Source: CANMXU01 sp052030545 (GTDB lineage Bacteria; Pseudomonadota; Gammaproteobacteria; Enterobacterales; Alteromonadaceae). Taken from it: a stretch of DNA of 64,000 nucleotides. The DNA lies in the NCBI RefSeq assembly GCF_052030545.1, contig NZ_JBPDIH010000001.1, positions 310,001-374,000 on the forward strand. The letters run 5' to 3'. The notes below the pieces were generated by a model that did not search any database, was not told the origin of the DNA, and was given only the letters and a program-made list of their open reading frames with translations. Both the position numbers and the translations under genes were made by a program. Positions 1 through 8,521 of the stretch are shown piece by piece (positions within the stretch are counted from its first letter, which is position 1; every line of letters starts with the position of its first letter).

Positions 1-226
1 TGGTCATGCTAGGGTGGTCAACCACAGTGCGTAATACACTTAATTGGCGTTTGGTATTATCTTTTGCGCCGTCTAAATCGACAAAGTGCATTACAGTGGC
101 ACCGGCATCAGCATAAACTTGCTGACGCTCTTTTGGCGTATATTGATATTGGGTTTTTTGTTGATAATCGCCTTGAAATAAGCGGACCACTTGACCATCA
201 ATAAGGTCAATTGCTGGGATCATCAT
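1..226 (-). CDS. hisA: HisA, phosphoribosylformimino-5-aminoimidazole carboxamide ribotide isomerase (N-terminal part only)
   Basis: This is the first 75 codons of hisA; the rest lies beyond the left edge. HisA isomerises ProFAR to PRFAR, the fourth step of histidine synthesis, in the cytoplasm. The translated start reads MMIPAIDLIDGQVVRL, then a QGDY segment and FVDLDGAKD, which are hallmark parts of the HisA (beta/alpha)8 barrel; the Asp in IPAIDLIDG is the conserved N-terminal catalytic acid. The start is ATG at 224-226 (or the next codon, 221-223), preceded by GAGAG. It is the distal gene of the his operon, but 167 bp separate it from hisH, which is unusual because these genes usually touch. 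hisF and hisIE presumably follow outside the window. Confidence 0.93.
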   Translation of the reverse strand, partial: MMIPAIDLIDGQVVRLFQGDYQQKTQYQYTPKERQQVYADAGATVMHFVDLDGAKDNTKRQLSVLRTVVDHPSMT

Positions 227-352
227 AATTTTATGCTCTCTGTCTTTATTAGTTTAAGTGTCGCTATTTCGCGCTTTCTGAGTAACCAAGCGTATTTAAA
301 AGTACTCTTTATGTTCATCAATTCCGTGCTTTCGCATTACGCTTTTATCAAC

Positions 353-387
353 GTAAGGCTTCAAATAGCTGGCATTTGAAGCTTTAC
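353..387 (-). repeat. Intra-operon inverted repeat between hisH and hisA
   Basis: GTAAGGCTTCAAAT (353-366) faces ATTTGAAGCTTTAC (374-387): a 14-bp stem with one G/T wobble and a 7-nt loop. It lies just behind the hisH stop codon in the unusual hisH-hisA gap. There is no T-run on the distal side, so it does not look like a complete intrinsic terminator. A REP-like or mRNA-stabilising hairpin that adjusts hisA expression is possible, but this is inference. Confidence 0.5.
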
Positions 388-393
388 GGGGAT

Positions 394-1017
394 TTACATT
401 TCAAGAAAGTTTTTAATAATTTTGCTGCCGGCAGCACCCGAACGCTCAGGGTGGAACTGACAACCGATAAAGTTATTTTTAACAATCGCGGCTGAAAATT
501 CGCTGCCGTATTCACAAGTTGCTGCTGTGTGCTCACCGACAGGAACGGCAAAACTGTGAACAAAATAAAAATATTCACCCGCCTTAATTCCGGCAAATAC
601 TGGGTGGTCAATAACCGAGGTTAAGGTATTCCAACCCATGTGCGGTAAACGCAAGCCATCAGCTTGTAACGGTTTTACTTGTGTCGGTATTAAGTTTAAG
701 CAATCGACAATTTCTAACTCGCCGCTAAAGTTGCCTTCGTGGGAGCTTTGCGTCATTAACTGCATGCCTAAACAAAAGCCTAATACCGGTTGCGTTAAGC
801 CTTGAATAGTGGCGGTTAAGCCTTTTTTGTCAATGTTGGCCATGGCATGTTTGGCATTGCCAACACCGGGTAAAATCACTTTGTCGGCGGCTTTAATCAG
901 CGCAATATCGTCAGTAATTTGGGCGGTAAAACCTAAACGCTGCACGGCAAATTGCACCGAAGATAAGTTGGCGCAGCCGGTATCAACAATAACAAATTTT
1001 TGATCTGTGCTAGCCAC
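394..1017 (-). CDS. hisH: HisH, imidazole glycerol phosphate synthase glutaminase subunit
   Basis: A 207-residue class I glutamine amidotransferase that gives ammonia to HisF for the synthesis of IGP and AICAR. The nucleophile Cys82 sits in GFCLGMQ, and His189 and Glu191 in QFHPERS complete the triad; PGVGNAKH near residue 50 is the oxyanion-strand region. The length is typical of HisH. The start is GTG at 1015-1017, and its G is shared with the TAG stop of hisB (TAGTG), so the two are translationally coupled. A 167-bp gap with a hairpin follows before hisA. Confidence 0.96.
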   Translation of the reverse strand: MASTDQKFVIVDTGCANLSSVQFAVQRLGFTAQITDDIALIKAADKVILPGVGNAKHAMANIDKKGLTATIQGLTQPVLGFCLGMQLMTQSSHEGNFSGELEIVDCLNLIPTQVKPLQADGLRLPHMGWNTLTSVIDHPVFAGIKAGEYFYFVHSFAVPVGEHTAATCEYGSEFSAAIVKNNFIGCQFHPERSGAAGSKIIKNFLEM

Positions 1018-2087
1018 TACAAGGCTCCTTTCGAGCTAGGCAAGTCGTTACCTTTAACTAAAATAGCTTGGCCTAAGGCGCGACCAAAGACTTTAAATAG
1101 GCTTTCGACTTGGTGATGACAATTGCCTTTGCTCGTAGATAAGTGCAAGGTAATTAACATGCTATCCGCTAATGAGCGGAAAAAGTGCGAAACCATTTGT
1201 GTTGACATCGTACCAACCGTGCTGTCGGTAAATTCTGCGTCAAATTCAAGCCAAGGACGACCTGATAAGTCGATCGCACATTCAGCGCGACATTCATCCA
1301 TCGGCAGTACAAAACCAAAACGGCCGATACCGCGTTTATCGCCAAGTGCTTCTTTTAATGCTTGACCAAGTGCAAGAGCGGTGTCTTCAACGCTGTGGTG
1401 ATCATCAATGTGATAATCGCCAACCACTGAGCAATCAAGGCTAAAGCCGCCGTGTGTGGCGATTTGATCTAACATGTGATCAAAAAAGCCAAGGCCGGTA
1501 TTGATTGAACTTTTGCCAGAAACGTCTAAATTCACACTCACTTTTATGTCGGTTTCTTTGGTGGTACGAACAACGGTGGCTTCGCGCGGCTGCTTTAATA
1601 ACTGCGTTTCAATGTCGTCCCAGTTATTGCTTTCGCGGTTGTATTGAATTCCGACAATGCCCATGTTTTTTGCTAAGCCGATATCGGTCTCACGATCGCC
1701 AATCACATAAGAATTAGCAAAGTCAACGCGGCCTTGTTGCAAGTAATCGCTGACTAAACCAAGTTTTGGTTTGCGGCAATTGCAGTTGTCTTCATCAAAA
1801 TGAGGACATAATAAAACGTCGTCAAATACCACACCTTGTGATGAGAAAATATCCATCATTTTATCGTGTGGTAAATCAAAGTCAGCTTGAGGGTAGCTGT
1901 CGGTACCTAAGCCGTCTTGGTTTGAAACCATTACTAGCTTGTAGCCCTTTGCTTGCAGCGCTAATAAAACCGGAATAACTTTCGGTTCAAATACTAACTT
2001 CTCTAAAGTATCAACTTGCTTGTCGGTGACTGGCTCTTCAATTAAGGTGCCGTCACGGTCGATAAATAAAATATTTTCTTGTGCCAT
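1017..2087 (-). CDS. hisB: HisB, bifunctional histidinol-phosphatase / imidazoleglycerol-phosphate dehydratase
   Basis: A 356-residue fusion enzyme for two histidine-pathway steps, of the type known from enteric bacteria. The N-terminal half (about 1-165) is a HAD phosphatase: FIDRDGT supplies Asp10 and Asp12, and the Cys/His cluster in CPHFDEDNCNCRKP is the zinc site of this family. The C-terminal half (about 168-356) is IGP dehydratase with GFFDHML, DDHHSVEDTA and CHHQVE metal-binding motifs. hisC lies 24 bp upstream; downstream the stop codon overlaps the hisH start by one base. Confidence 0.97.
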   Translation of the reverse strand: MAQENILFIDRDGTLIEEPVTDKQVDTLEKLVFEPKVIPVLLALQAKGYKLVMVSNQDGLGTDSYPQADFDLPHDKMMDIFSSQGVVFDDVLLCPHFDEDNCNCRKPKLGLVSDYLQQGRVDFANSYVIGDRETDIGLAKNMGIVGIQYNRESNNWDDIETQLLKQPREATVVRTTKETDIKVSVNLDVSGKSSINTGLGFFDHMLDQIATHGGFSLDCSVVGDYHIDDHHSVEDTALALGQALKEALGDKRGIGRFGFVLPMDECRAECAIDLSGRPWLEFDAEFTDSTVGTMSTQMVSHFFRSLADSMLITLHLSTSKGNCHHQVESLFKVFGRALGQAILVKGNDLPSSKGAL

Positions 2088-2111
2088 GTTAGTTCTCAGT
2101 TACTGTTTTTA

Positions 2112-3215
2112 TTAGCTATTGTTCGCATTAAAATAAAGTTTAATGGATTTTTTTAAGCTTTCTAATTCTTGCTCGCTGCCAATGCTTATGCGTAAACAGT
2201 TGGCTAATTGCTGCTGTTTTGATTGGTCACGAATTAAGATGTTGTGTTTCATCAGCAAGTTAAAAATTTCATCTTTTTTTGCTGTTTTAAATAAAACAAA
2301 GTTGGCATCGCTTGGGAATACGGTTTCACACCATGCTTGTGCTTTAAGCCAATCAATTAATGATTCACGCAAGCTGATGACATTGCTAACTTGTGCGTTC
2401 ATTTTGGCTAAACCCGTTTGATTTAACGCTTGGCTAGCAATTTCGGCAACAGGTGCGGAAATAGGGTATGGGGCGATGACTTTGCTCATCATGGTGATAA
2501 TCGCTTCACTCGCTAAGGTAAAACCGCAGCGAAGGCCAGCAAGGGCAAAGGCTTTAGAAAGGGTGCGCAGTACCACTAAATTGTCATAATCGCTTAACCA
2601 TGAAGCAACCGATTTTTGCGCATCAAATTCAATATAGGCTTCATCAACTACCACGATTGCATCATCTTTAAATAGCTCAAGCGCTTGTTTAATTTGACCA
2701 TGAGGCAATAAGTTACCTGTAGGGTTACCCGGTGAGCAAAGAAAAACAACTTTTGCTTTACCCACTTGCTCAGCTAAACCGTCAAGGTCAAGCTCGTTAT
2801 TAATTAACGGCACTTTGGTAATGCCTGCGCCGTGATTTTCTGCGCTAATGGCGTACATACCATAGGTTGGCGGGCAAATAACAATGTTGTCTTGATACGG
2901 CGTACAAAAGGTTCTGATCAACAGCTCAATGCCTTCGTCAGCGCCGCGTGTTGCCAGTACTTGCTGTTTTGGCAACGCGCAATATTCGCTATAAGCATCG
3001 AGCAAATTATCAGGCTGAAAATCAGGATAACGATTAATGCAATCGCTACTCACTTTATATTCACCCGTGCCCGGTGCTTCATTGGCGTTTAACCAAATCT
3101 TTTCATTAAATGCGCCATTGCCTGCTTGCAGACGACGCGCCGATTGATACGGCACCATGTCGATAAGTTCAGTTCGGGCGAGTTTATTCACTAAGCTGTT
3201 CGTTGAATCTGTCAT
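2112..3215 (-). CDS. hisC: HisC, histidinol-phosphate aminotransferase
   Basis: A 367-residue fold-type I, PLP-dependent aminotransferase that converts imidazole acetol-phosphate to histidinol-phosphate with glutamate. Visible family marks are LNANEAPG near residue 43, CSPGNPTGN at 160-168, VVVDEAYIEF at 188-197, and the PLP lysine Lys221 in TLSKAFALAGLRCG. It starts 3 bp after the hisD stop codon and so belongs to the same tight operon. Confidence 0.96.
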   Translation of the reverse strand: MTDSTNSLVNKLARTELIDMVPYQSARRLQAGNGAFNEKIWLNANEAPGTGEYKVSSDCINRYPDFQPDNLLDAYSEYCALPKQQVLATRGADEGIELLIRTFCTPYQDNIVICPPTYGMYAISAENHGAGITKVPLINNELDLDGLAEQVGKAKVVFLCSPGNPTGNLLPHGQIKQALELFKDDAIVVVDEAYIEFDAQKSVASWLSDYDNLVVLRTLSKAFALAGLRCGFTLASEAIITMMSKVIAPYPISAPVAEIASQALNQTGLAKMNAQVSNVISLRESLIDWLKAQAWCETVFPSDANFVLFKTAKKDEIFNLLMKHNILIRDQSKQQQLANCLRISIGSEQELESLKKSIKLYFNANNS

Positions 3216-3218
3216 GGC

Positions 3219-4523
3219 TTAGCTTCCTTGTTCTAAACGAATCGTTACGGCGCGTTGGTGTGCATCTAGCCCTTCGGCGTCGGTTAATTCAATAATGCAT
3301 TCACTTAAGCTTTGCAAACCTTCACGGGTTAATTCTTGCACGGTATAGCGGCGTGAAAAATCAGCTAACGATAAGCTACTGATCACCTTTGAATAGCCAT
3401 ATGTTGGCAATACGTGATTGGTGCCACTGGCGTAATCGCCGGCAGACTCAGGGGTGAATTTACCCACAAAAATAGAACCAGCATTACGTAGGTTTGCTAG
3501 CAGCTGCTGATTATTTTCTGTTTGAATAATTAAGTGCTCAGGGCCATACAGGTTTGATACAAGCGCTGCTTGTTGCATGTCTTCTACTAAAATCAAACGA
3601 CTTTTTGCTAAGGCTTGTGCGGCAATTTCTTTGCGAGAAAGCACTGCTAATTGTGTTGCAAGTTCCTCATCAACTGCATCGATAACCGCTTGGCTGTCTG
3701 ATAATAAAATTACTTGGCTATCGCTGCCATGTTCAGCTTGTGATAATAAATCAGCGGCAATAAAGCTCGGCTGGGCAGCACTGTCAGCAATCACTAACAC
3801 TTCAGAAGGGCCCGCTGGCATATCAATAGTAAAGCCAGGCACTTGTTGTGATAACTGCGTTTTTGCTTCGGTAACATAGCTATTACCTGGGCCAAATACT
3901 TTATTAACCGCTCTAATACTTTCAGTACCCAAGGCTAAGGCTGCAACGGCTTGTGCGCCGCCGACTGCGTAAATTTCGTCTATTTGACATAAATCAGCAG
4001 CCGCTAAAATTTCAGCGGCTAACTCACCTTGTTTATTTGGCGGACACACCAAAACAGTGCGATCACAACCGGCGATTTTAGCCGGAACGCCCAGCATTAA
4101 TACCGTTGATGGCAAAGGCGCACTGCCAGCAGGAATATATAAACCAACACTTTCTATCGCTTCAGTTTTTAAGGTGCAATTAACGCCAGGTAAGGTTTCA
4201 ACGTGCACGTCTTTGGCAACTTGTGCCTCATGAAAACGTTTAATTTGCCCATAAGCGGTTTCAATCGCTTGCAAACGTTTACTTGATAATGAGGCTTTTG
4301 CTGCGGCAATTTGCTCAGCGCTAACTTGTAAACTGTCTAGCTTAACGCCATCAAATTTTGCGGTTAAATCAAGCAGGGCTTGGTCGCCATTTTCTTTAAC
4401 TTGCGCAATAATTGCCGCAACCTGCGAAGATAAGCTGGCGCTATCAGCAATGGCAGGGCGCGCGAGTGCTGCTGTTTGCTCAGCTTGGTTTAACTCATTC
4501 CAAACAATTTTTTCTGTGGTCAT
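3219..4523 (-). CDS. hisD: HisD, histidinol dehydrogenase
   Basis: A 434-residue zinc- and NAD-dependent enzyme that oxidises histidinol to histidine in two steps. The nucleotide/substrate core shows VFGPGNSYVTEAK and DMPAGPSEVLV (about 209-245), SQAEHGSDSQ carries zinc ligands (about 261-270), and Glu329/His330 in YGPEHL correspond to the catalytic pair. Length fits the family. It lies 11 bp after hisG and 3 bp before hisC. Confidence 0.97.
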   Translation of the reverse strand: MTTEKIVWNELNQAEQTAALARPAIADSASLSSQVAAIIAQVKENGDQALLDLTAKFDGVKLDSLQVSAEQIAAAKASLSSKRLQAIETAYGQIKRFHEAQVAKDVHVETLPGVNCTLKTEAIESVGLYIPAGSAPLPSTVLMLGVPAKIAGCDRTVLVCPPNKQGELAAEILAAADLCQIDEIYAVGGAQAVAALALGTESIRAVNKVFGPGNSYVTEAKTQLSQQVPGFTIDMPAGPSEVLVIADSAAQPSFIAADLLSQAEHGSDSQVILLSDSQAVIDAVDEELATQLAVLSRKEIAAQALAKSRLILVEDMQQAALVSNLYGPEHLIIQTENNQQLLANLRNAGSIFVGKFTPESAGDYASGTNHVLPTYGYSKVISSLSLADFSRRYTVQELTREGLQSLSECIIELTDAEGLDAHQRAVTIRLEQGS

Positions 4524-4534
4524 GACGACTACCC

Positions 4535-5434
4535 TTAACCCATCATTTTTTCAATTGGCATTACAAGAATAGAGTTACAGCCTAGCGCTTTTAACTCTTC
4601 CATGGTTTCCCAGAAAAAGGTTTCTGTGGCAACTACGTGCACTGCTACAATATCGTCGCGGCCAGCAAGTGGTAAAATGGTCGGTGTTTCTTTGCCCGGC
4701 ATTAATGCGCTGACTTGCTCAATTTTATCTTTTGGTGCGTGTAGCATGATGTATTTGCTTTCTTTGGCTTTCATCACACCTTGAATACGCGGTAAAAGTG
4801 TATCTAAAATTTCTTGTTTTTCTGCGCTTAATGGCGCTTCAGTTTGAATAAGTGATGCTTTCGAGCGGTAAATCACTTCAATTTCTTTTAAGCCGTTTGC
4901 CTCTAAGGTGGCACCGGTTGAAACAAGATCACAAATACCATCAGCTAAACCAACACGCGGCGCCACTTCAACAGAACCTTTTAATAAACAAAACTCAACG
5001 TTAATGTTGTTCGCTTCTGCCCAGCGCTTTAATAGTTGCGGGTAAGTGGTGGCAAAACGTAACCCGTTTAAACATTCAATACCGGTGTATTCAAATTCTT
5101 CAGGCATGGCTAATGAAAAGCGACAGCCACCAAAATTTAAGCCGGTGGTGCGTACATAACCTGAGGCAATACCCATTAATTCGCGCTCTAAGGCGGTTTC
5201 TTCTAAGGTGTTGTCGCCAACTATGCCTAAGTCACAGACACCGTCCATGACCAAACCTGGAATGTCGCTGCTACGTACGCGCATAATATCAATAGGCATG
5301 TTACTTACATGAGCAAGTAAACGTCGGTCTGATACGTTGAGTTTTAAACCACAACGCTTAAGAAGGGCTTGAGTGTCATCACTTAAACGACCTGATTTTT
5401 GCATTGCAATGCGAAGACGCGTTTCTGTTGTCAT
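4535..5434 (-). CDS. hisG: HisG, ATP phosphoribosyltransferase (long form)
   Basis: First, committed step of histidine synthesis: ATP + PRPP to phosphoribosyl-ATP, feedback-inhibited by histidine. TRLRIAMQKSGRLSDD at the N-terminus is almost the enteric sequence, and the long form with its C-terminal regulatory ACT-like domain is present, so no HisZ is needed. I place the start at ATG 5432-5434 rather than at the ATG two codons upstream, because AGGA at 5442-5445 is then spaced correctly; this gives 299 residues, the usual length. It is preceded by a leader peptide and attenuator. Confidence 0.96.
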   Translation of the reverse strand: MTTETRLRIAMQKSGRLSDDTQALLKRCGLKLNVSDRRLLAHVSNMPIDIMRVRSSDIPGLVMDGVCDLGIVGDNTLEETALERELMGIASGYVRTTGLNFGGCRFSLAMPEEFEYTGIECLNGLRFATTYPQLLKRWAEANNINVEFCLLKGSVEVAPRVGLADGICDLVSTGATLEANGLKEIEVIYRSKASLIQTEAPLSAEKQEILDTLLPRIQGVMKAKESKYIMLHAPKDKIEQVSALMPGKETPTILPLAGRDDIVAVHVVATETFFWETMEELKALGCNSILVMPIEKMMG

Positions 5435-5490
5435 GTCCATTTCCTGTAAAATTTTTTGGTAAAGTTTCTAAATAATTTTGCTCAAAAATA

Positions 5491-5524
5491 AAACCCCCGA
5501 GAGAGTGGACTCTTTCGGGGGTTT
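5491..5524 (-). terminator. his operon attenuator (intrinsic terminator)
   Basis: AAACCCCCGA (5491-5500) pairs with TCGGGGGTTT (5515-5524), and the inner AGAGT/ACTCT extends the stem. On the transcribed (minus) strand it is followed by TTTTATTTTT. It lies between the His-rich leader peptide and hisG, exactly where the classical his attenuator sits. A further 12-bp inverted repeat brackets it: AAAGTTTCTAAA at 5461-5472 and TTTAGAAACTTT at 5522-5533. Confidence 0.88.
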
Positions 5525-5596
5525 AGAAACTTTTTCATAATGTGTTTCGTTTACCGCTGAAAGGCCCATAGCCGCTCAGCGTAAAAACCTGAGTGG

Positions 5597-5647
5597 CTAA
5601 TCCGTATGATGGTGAATATGATGGAAGGCAACTCGGGTTAAATTCAT
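5597..5647 (-). CDS. hisL: HisL, his operon leader peptide
   Basis: A 16-codon reading frame, MNLTRVAFHHIHHHTD, with five His codons in a stretch of six. It resembles the enteric HisL peptide (TRV, then F, then a His run, ending in D). The ATG is at 5645-5647 and the TAG at 5597-5599. Ribosome stalling at the His codons when charged tRNA-His is scarce should favour the antiterminator over the hairpin at 5491-5524. The position and codon content make this a confident call despite its size. Confidence 0.9.
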   Translation of the reverse strand: MNLTRVAFHHIHHHTD

Positions 5648-6058
5648 TATTTCGCTCGTTAGATTTCATCTGGTGTAAAACTTATATTACACAACTAAAT
5701 GTTCAATTTGTTTCTTGGGCTTTACATTACTGTGTTCTTGGGTATTGAGCAAGTATTAAATGTGAAAGTTTTATAAATTTATTGTCTAAGATATTATACT
5801 GATTTGTATATACAATTAGCGTCTTACCTGCGCTAGAAAGAAATTTATAAATCTTAATTAAAGCTTATTTTTATCAGGTCGATAATAAGGTTAAGGTAAC
5901 AGTTTTGCTTTTACTTAAACGATAAATTGACTACATTTTAACTTGAAGTTGATTACTTATTCAGCGCTAATGTTGAAGTTTCTTACTTGATAAAAGTGCT
6001 TAATAAAGTGCTTGACCAAATTGCTTAACCATATTGTTTGAAACAAGGGGGCGTATTT
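5648..6058. other. AT-rich divergent intergenic region
   Basis: About 410 bp between hisL (minus) and a small plus-strand gene. It must hold the his promoter, but I see no hexamer pair with good spacing: TATAAG (minus strand, 5681-5686) and TTGAAC (5701-5706) are only 14 bp apart. No open frame, RNA gene or repeat is recognisable in the remainder. Confidence 0.4.
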
Positions 6059-6361
6059 ATGGATATATTCACTACACAATTAACACGTGTTGTGCCTGTG
6101 CCAATTCGCCCGCAATCTTTGAAAGTGAAGGCGTTGCTAAAAGAGGCGGCTACGGGCAAATTAACAGACGATCCTGAACATCTTGAAAACCATGACGCTT
6201 ATTACATTGCTACTGACGAAGAGCATGGCAAAGAGCAAAACTGTTCTCCGTCGTTTAAGCAATATACTAAACAAGGGAAAAAGACCGAAAAGGAAATCAC
6301 GACAGAGATAGAAGATAAAGAGGGCGATGATAAGAATCCTCATTTAGATATCTTTGTCTAG
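6059..6361 (+). CDS. Small charged hypothetical protein
   Basis: I do not recognise this 100-residue protein. The N-terminal half (TTQLTRVVPVPIRPQSLKVK) looks folded or conserved; the C-terminal half is very rich in Lys, Glu and Asp (about 65-95) and probably disordered. The start is chosen at ATG 6059 because AAGGGGG at 6044-6050 is well placed; an in-frame TTG at 6038 is less likely. There is no signal peptide or membrane segment. It stands alone between the his region and yoaA. Confidence 0.6.
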   Translation: MDIFTTQLTRVVPVPIRPQSLKVKALLKEAATGKLTDDPEHLENHDAYYIATDEEHGKEQNCSPSFKQYTKQGKKTEKEITTEIEDKEGDDKNPHLDIFV

Positions 6362-6476
6362 TGTCTAGTTTATCCCTAAGTCGTTTTTTCTTTTATTGCA
6401 TCTTACCTATAAGGCCTGTCTATTCGGCTATCATTATTTGTTTTGATAAAGGTTAAGTATTTTTTGCTTGCTTGGG

Positions 6477-6482
6477 TATAAT
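6477..6482 (+). promoter_or_regulatory. Candidate -10 box of the yoaA promoter
   Basis: A perfect TATAAT lies 29 bp upstream of the ATG at 6511. No strong -35 is present (TTAAGT at 6453-6458 with an 18-bp spacer is the best). Its position argues that translation does not start at the in-frame TTG at 6472, which would precede the -10 box. Confidence 0.45.
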
Positions 6483-6510
6483 AGCGAAAATTTTTTATTG
6501 CCCTTATTTA

Positions 6511-8445
6511 ATGACACCTGTAGAGCACGCTTTTTCAGAATCGGGTTTACTTGCTAAAACTATTAGCGGTTATTCACCACGCCAAGCCCAAATAGACATG
6601 GCATTGGAAGTTGCTCAGGCGATTGAAAATCAAAGTAGTTTAATTGTTGAAGCTGGCACAGGTACCGGTAAAACTTTTGCATATTTGATCCCCGCTTTGC
6701 TAGCAAATGAAGGTGAAAATGGCAAAAAGGTCATTGTGTCCACAGGGACTAAAAACCTACAAGAGCAGCTTTTTCATAAAGATGTGCCTTTAATTAAAAA
6801 TGCATTGGCGACTAAAGCGCAAATTGCCTTACTTAAAGGGCGTGCAAATTATTTATGTTTGTATCATTTAGACCAGTTTAAACATACCCGTGGTCAGCTT
6901 GATGCACAGGCATTAAGTGACTTTGTCAGCGTGCAAAAATGGGCAACAATGACTTCAAGTGGTGATATTGGTGAATTAACCAATGTGGCCGAAGACTCAC
7001 CTATTTTCCCGCATATTACTAGCACGTTAGATAATTGCCTTGCTAAAGATTGCCCCAACATTGACGATTGTTATTTGGTTGATGCTAGAAAAAAAGCGAT
7101 AGATGCCGACGTGGTGGTGGTTAATCACCATTTGTTTTTTGCCGACATGGCATTAAAAGACACCGGCTTTGGCGAACTTATTCCAAAAACTGATGTGGTA
7201 ATTTTTGATGAAGCACATCAAATTCCAGATATTGCTAGCGAATACTTTGGTCAAGCATTATCAACCCGCACCTTATTAGACTTGTGCTCAGATGTGATCA
7301 AGCAATACCTAACTGAACTAACCGATGTAAAACAGTTAGGGAAAGCGGCAGAAAAGTTACAGCGCAGTTGCCAAGAGTTTCGACTGCTTTTTCCTCATGA
7401 CCCACAGCGTGGCAATTGGCGTGACAAAATAACACAAGTGCGCATCAGCAAAGCCTTTAAAGATATTCAAACAGATTTAGACTTCTTGTATCAAGTGATC
7501 AAATTGTGTGTTTCAAGAAATGAAGCCATTGACAACTGTTTTGATCGAGCCGTCGCCTTATTGACTAAATGTGATGCCATGGCTCAAGTTGAAGGTTTTG
7601 GCATCAGCTTTTGGTATGAAACCACACGTCGACATGTGGTCTTGCATCAAACACCACTCAGCATTGCTGATAAGTTTAGTGAACATATTAAAAATTCAAA
7701 CGCTGGCTGGGTTTTTACCTCGGCAACGCTGGCGGTAAACGAAGAATTTACGCATTTTGCCAGTCAATTAGGTATTGAAAACTCTGCCGAGTTATTACTT
7801 GATAGCCCATTTAATTATCAACAGCAATCTCAACTTATTGTGCCTAGGTATTTACCTCAGCCTCATCACGCCAATCGCGCCAGTGCGTTGGTTGAATTGG
7901 CCAAGCCTTTAATTACCGCCAGTAATGGTGCTTGTTTTATGCTATTTACCAGTTATCGAATGATGCACATGGTGGCAGAGCTATTGGCGCAAGAAGTAGA
8001 AACACCGTTATTAGTTCAAGGGCAAATGGGCAAAAGAAAACTACTTGAAGAGTTCGAACAAACGCCGGATGCGGTATTACTGGCAACGGCGAGTTTTTGG
8101 GAAGGGGTTGATGTTAGAGGTGATAAGCTAACCTGTGTTATCATTGATAAATTGCCGTTCGCGTCACCCGATGACCCACTGTTACAGGCGCGAAGCGAAG
8201 ATAATAAACGCCAAGGTGGCGATCCATTTGCTGATATTCAATTGCCACAAGCCATTATTGCTTTAAAGCAAGGTGTTGGACGGCTGATCCGCGATGTAAA
8301 AGATCAAGGGGTTATGGTCATCTGTGATGATAGATTGGTTAATCGTCCCTATGGTCAAGTATTTTTAAAGAGTTTGCCTGCGATGCAGCGAAGTCGAGAC
8401 TTAGATAAAGCGGCTAAATTTTTAACTGAAATATCAGAAAAGTAA
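6511..8445 (+). CDS. yoaA: YoaA, DinG-family (XPD-like) ATP-dependent helicase
   Basis: A 644-residue superfamily 2, iron-sulfur DNA helicase; in E. coli YoaA takes part in repair of replication damage. The N-terminus aligns with E. coli YoaA (SGLLAKTISGYSPRQAQ versus GQLAKAIPGFKPREPQ). Walker A AGTGTGKT is at 48-55, a four-Cys cluster lies in the segment from YLCLYHL to DCPNIDDC, the DEAH box is in IFDEAHQIPD, and the helicase C-terminal motif is GVGRLIRD. Start ATG 6511 is chosen by homology and because an upstream TTG would overlap the -10 box; no clear ribosome site is seen. tsaB follows, as in E. coli. Confidence 0.93.
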   Translation: MTPVEHAFSESGLLAKTISGYSPRQAQIDMALEVAQAIENQSSLIVEAGTGTGKTFAYLIPALLANEGENGKKVIVSTGTKNLQEQLFHKDVPLIKNALATKAQIALLKGRANYLCLYHLDQFKHTRGQLDAQALSDFVSVQKWATMTSSGDIGELTNVAEDSPIFPHITSTLDNCLAKDCPNIDDCYLVDARKKAIDADVVVVNHHLFFADMALKDTGFGELIPKTDVVIFDEAHQIPDIASEYFGQALSTRTLLDLCSDVIKQYLTELTDVKQLGKAAEKLQRSCQEFRLLFPHDPQRGNWRDKITQVRISKAFKDIQTDLDFLYQVIKLCVSRNEAIDNCFDRAVALLTKCDAMAQVEGFGISFWYETTRRHVVLHQTPLSIADKFSEHIKNSNAGWVFTSATLAVNEEFTHFASQLGIENSAELLLDSPFNYQQQSQLIVPRYLPQPHHANRASALVELAKPLITASNGACFMLFTSYRMMHMVAELLAQEVETPLLVQGQMGKRKLLEEFEQTPDAVLLATASFWEGVDVRGDKLTCVIIDKLPFASPDDPLLQARSEDNKRQGGDPFADIQLPQAIIALKQGVGRLIRDVKDQGVMVICDDRLVNRPYGQVFLKSLPAMQRSRDLDKAAKFLTEISEK

Positions 8446-8521
8446 GCCGTTAAGTGAATTATAACAGCCTCTTTATTGAGGGGATGTTTGTTAGTTTTTA
8501 ACATAGTTAGAGAATTTTATT

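Noticed and set aside
353..387. Hairpin after hisH as an intrinsic terminator
   Set aside because: No T-run follows it on the transcribed strand, and hisA continues the pathway in the same direction.
3577..3879. A 100-codon plus-strand open frame opposite hisD
   Set aside because: Antisense to conserved hisD sequence, without start signals or a domain.
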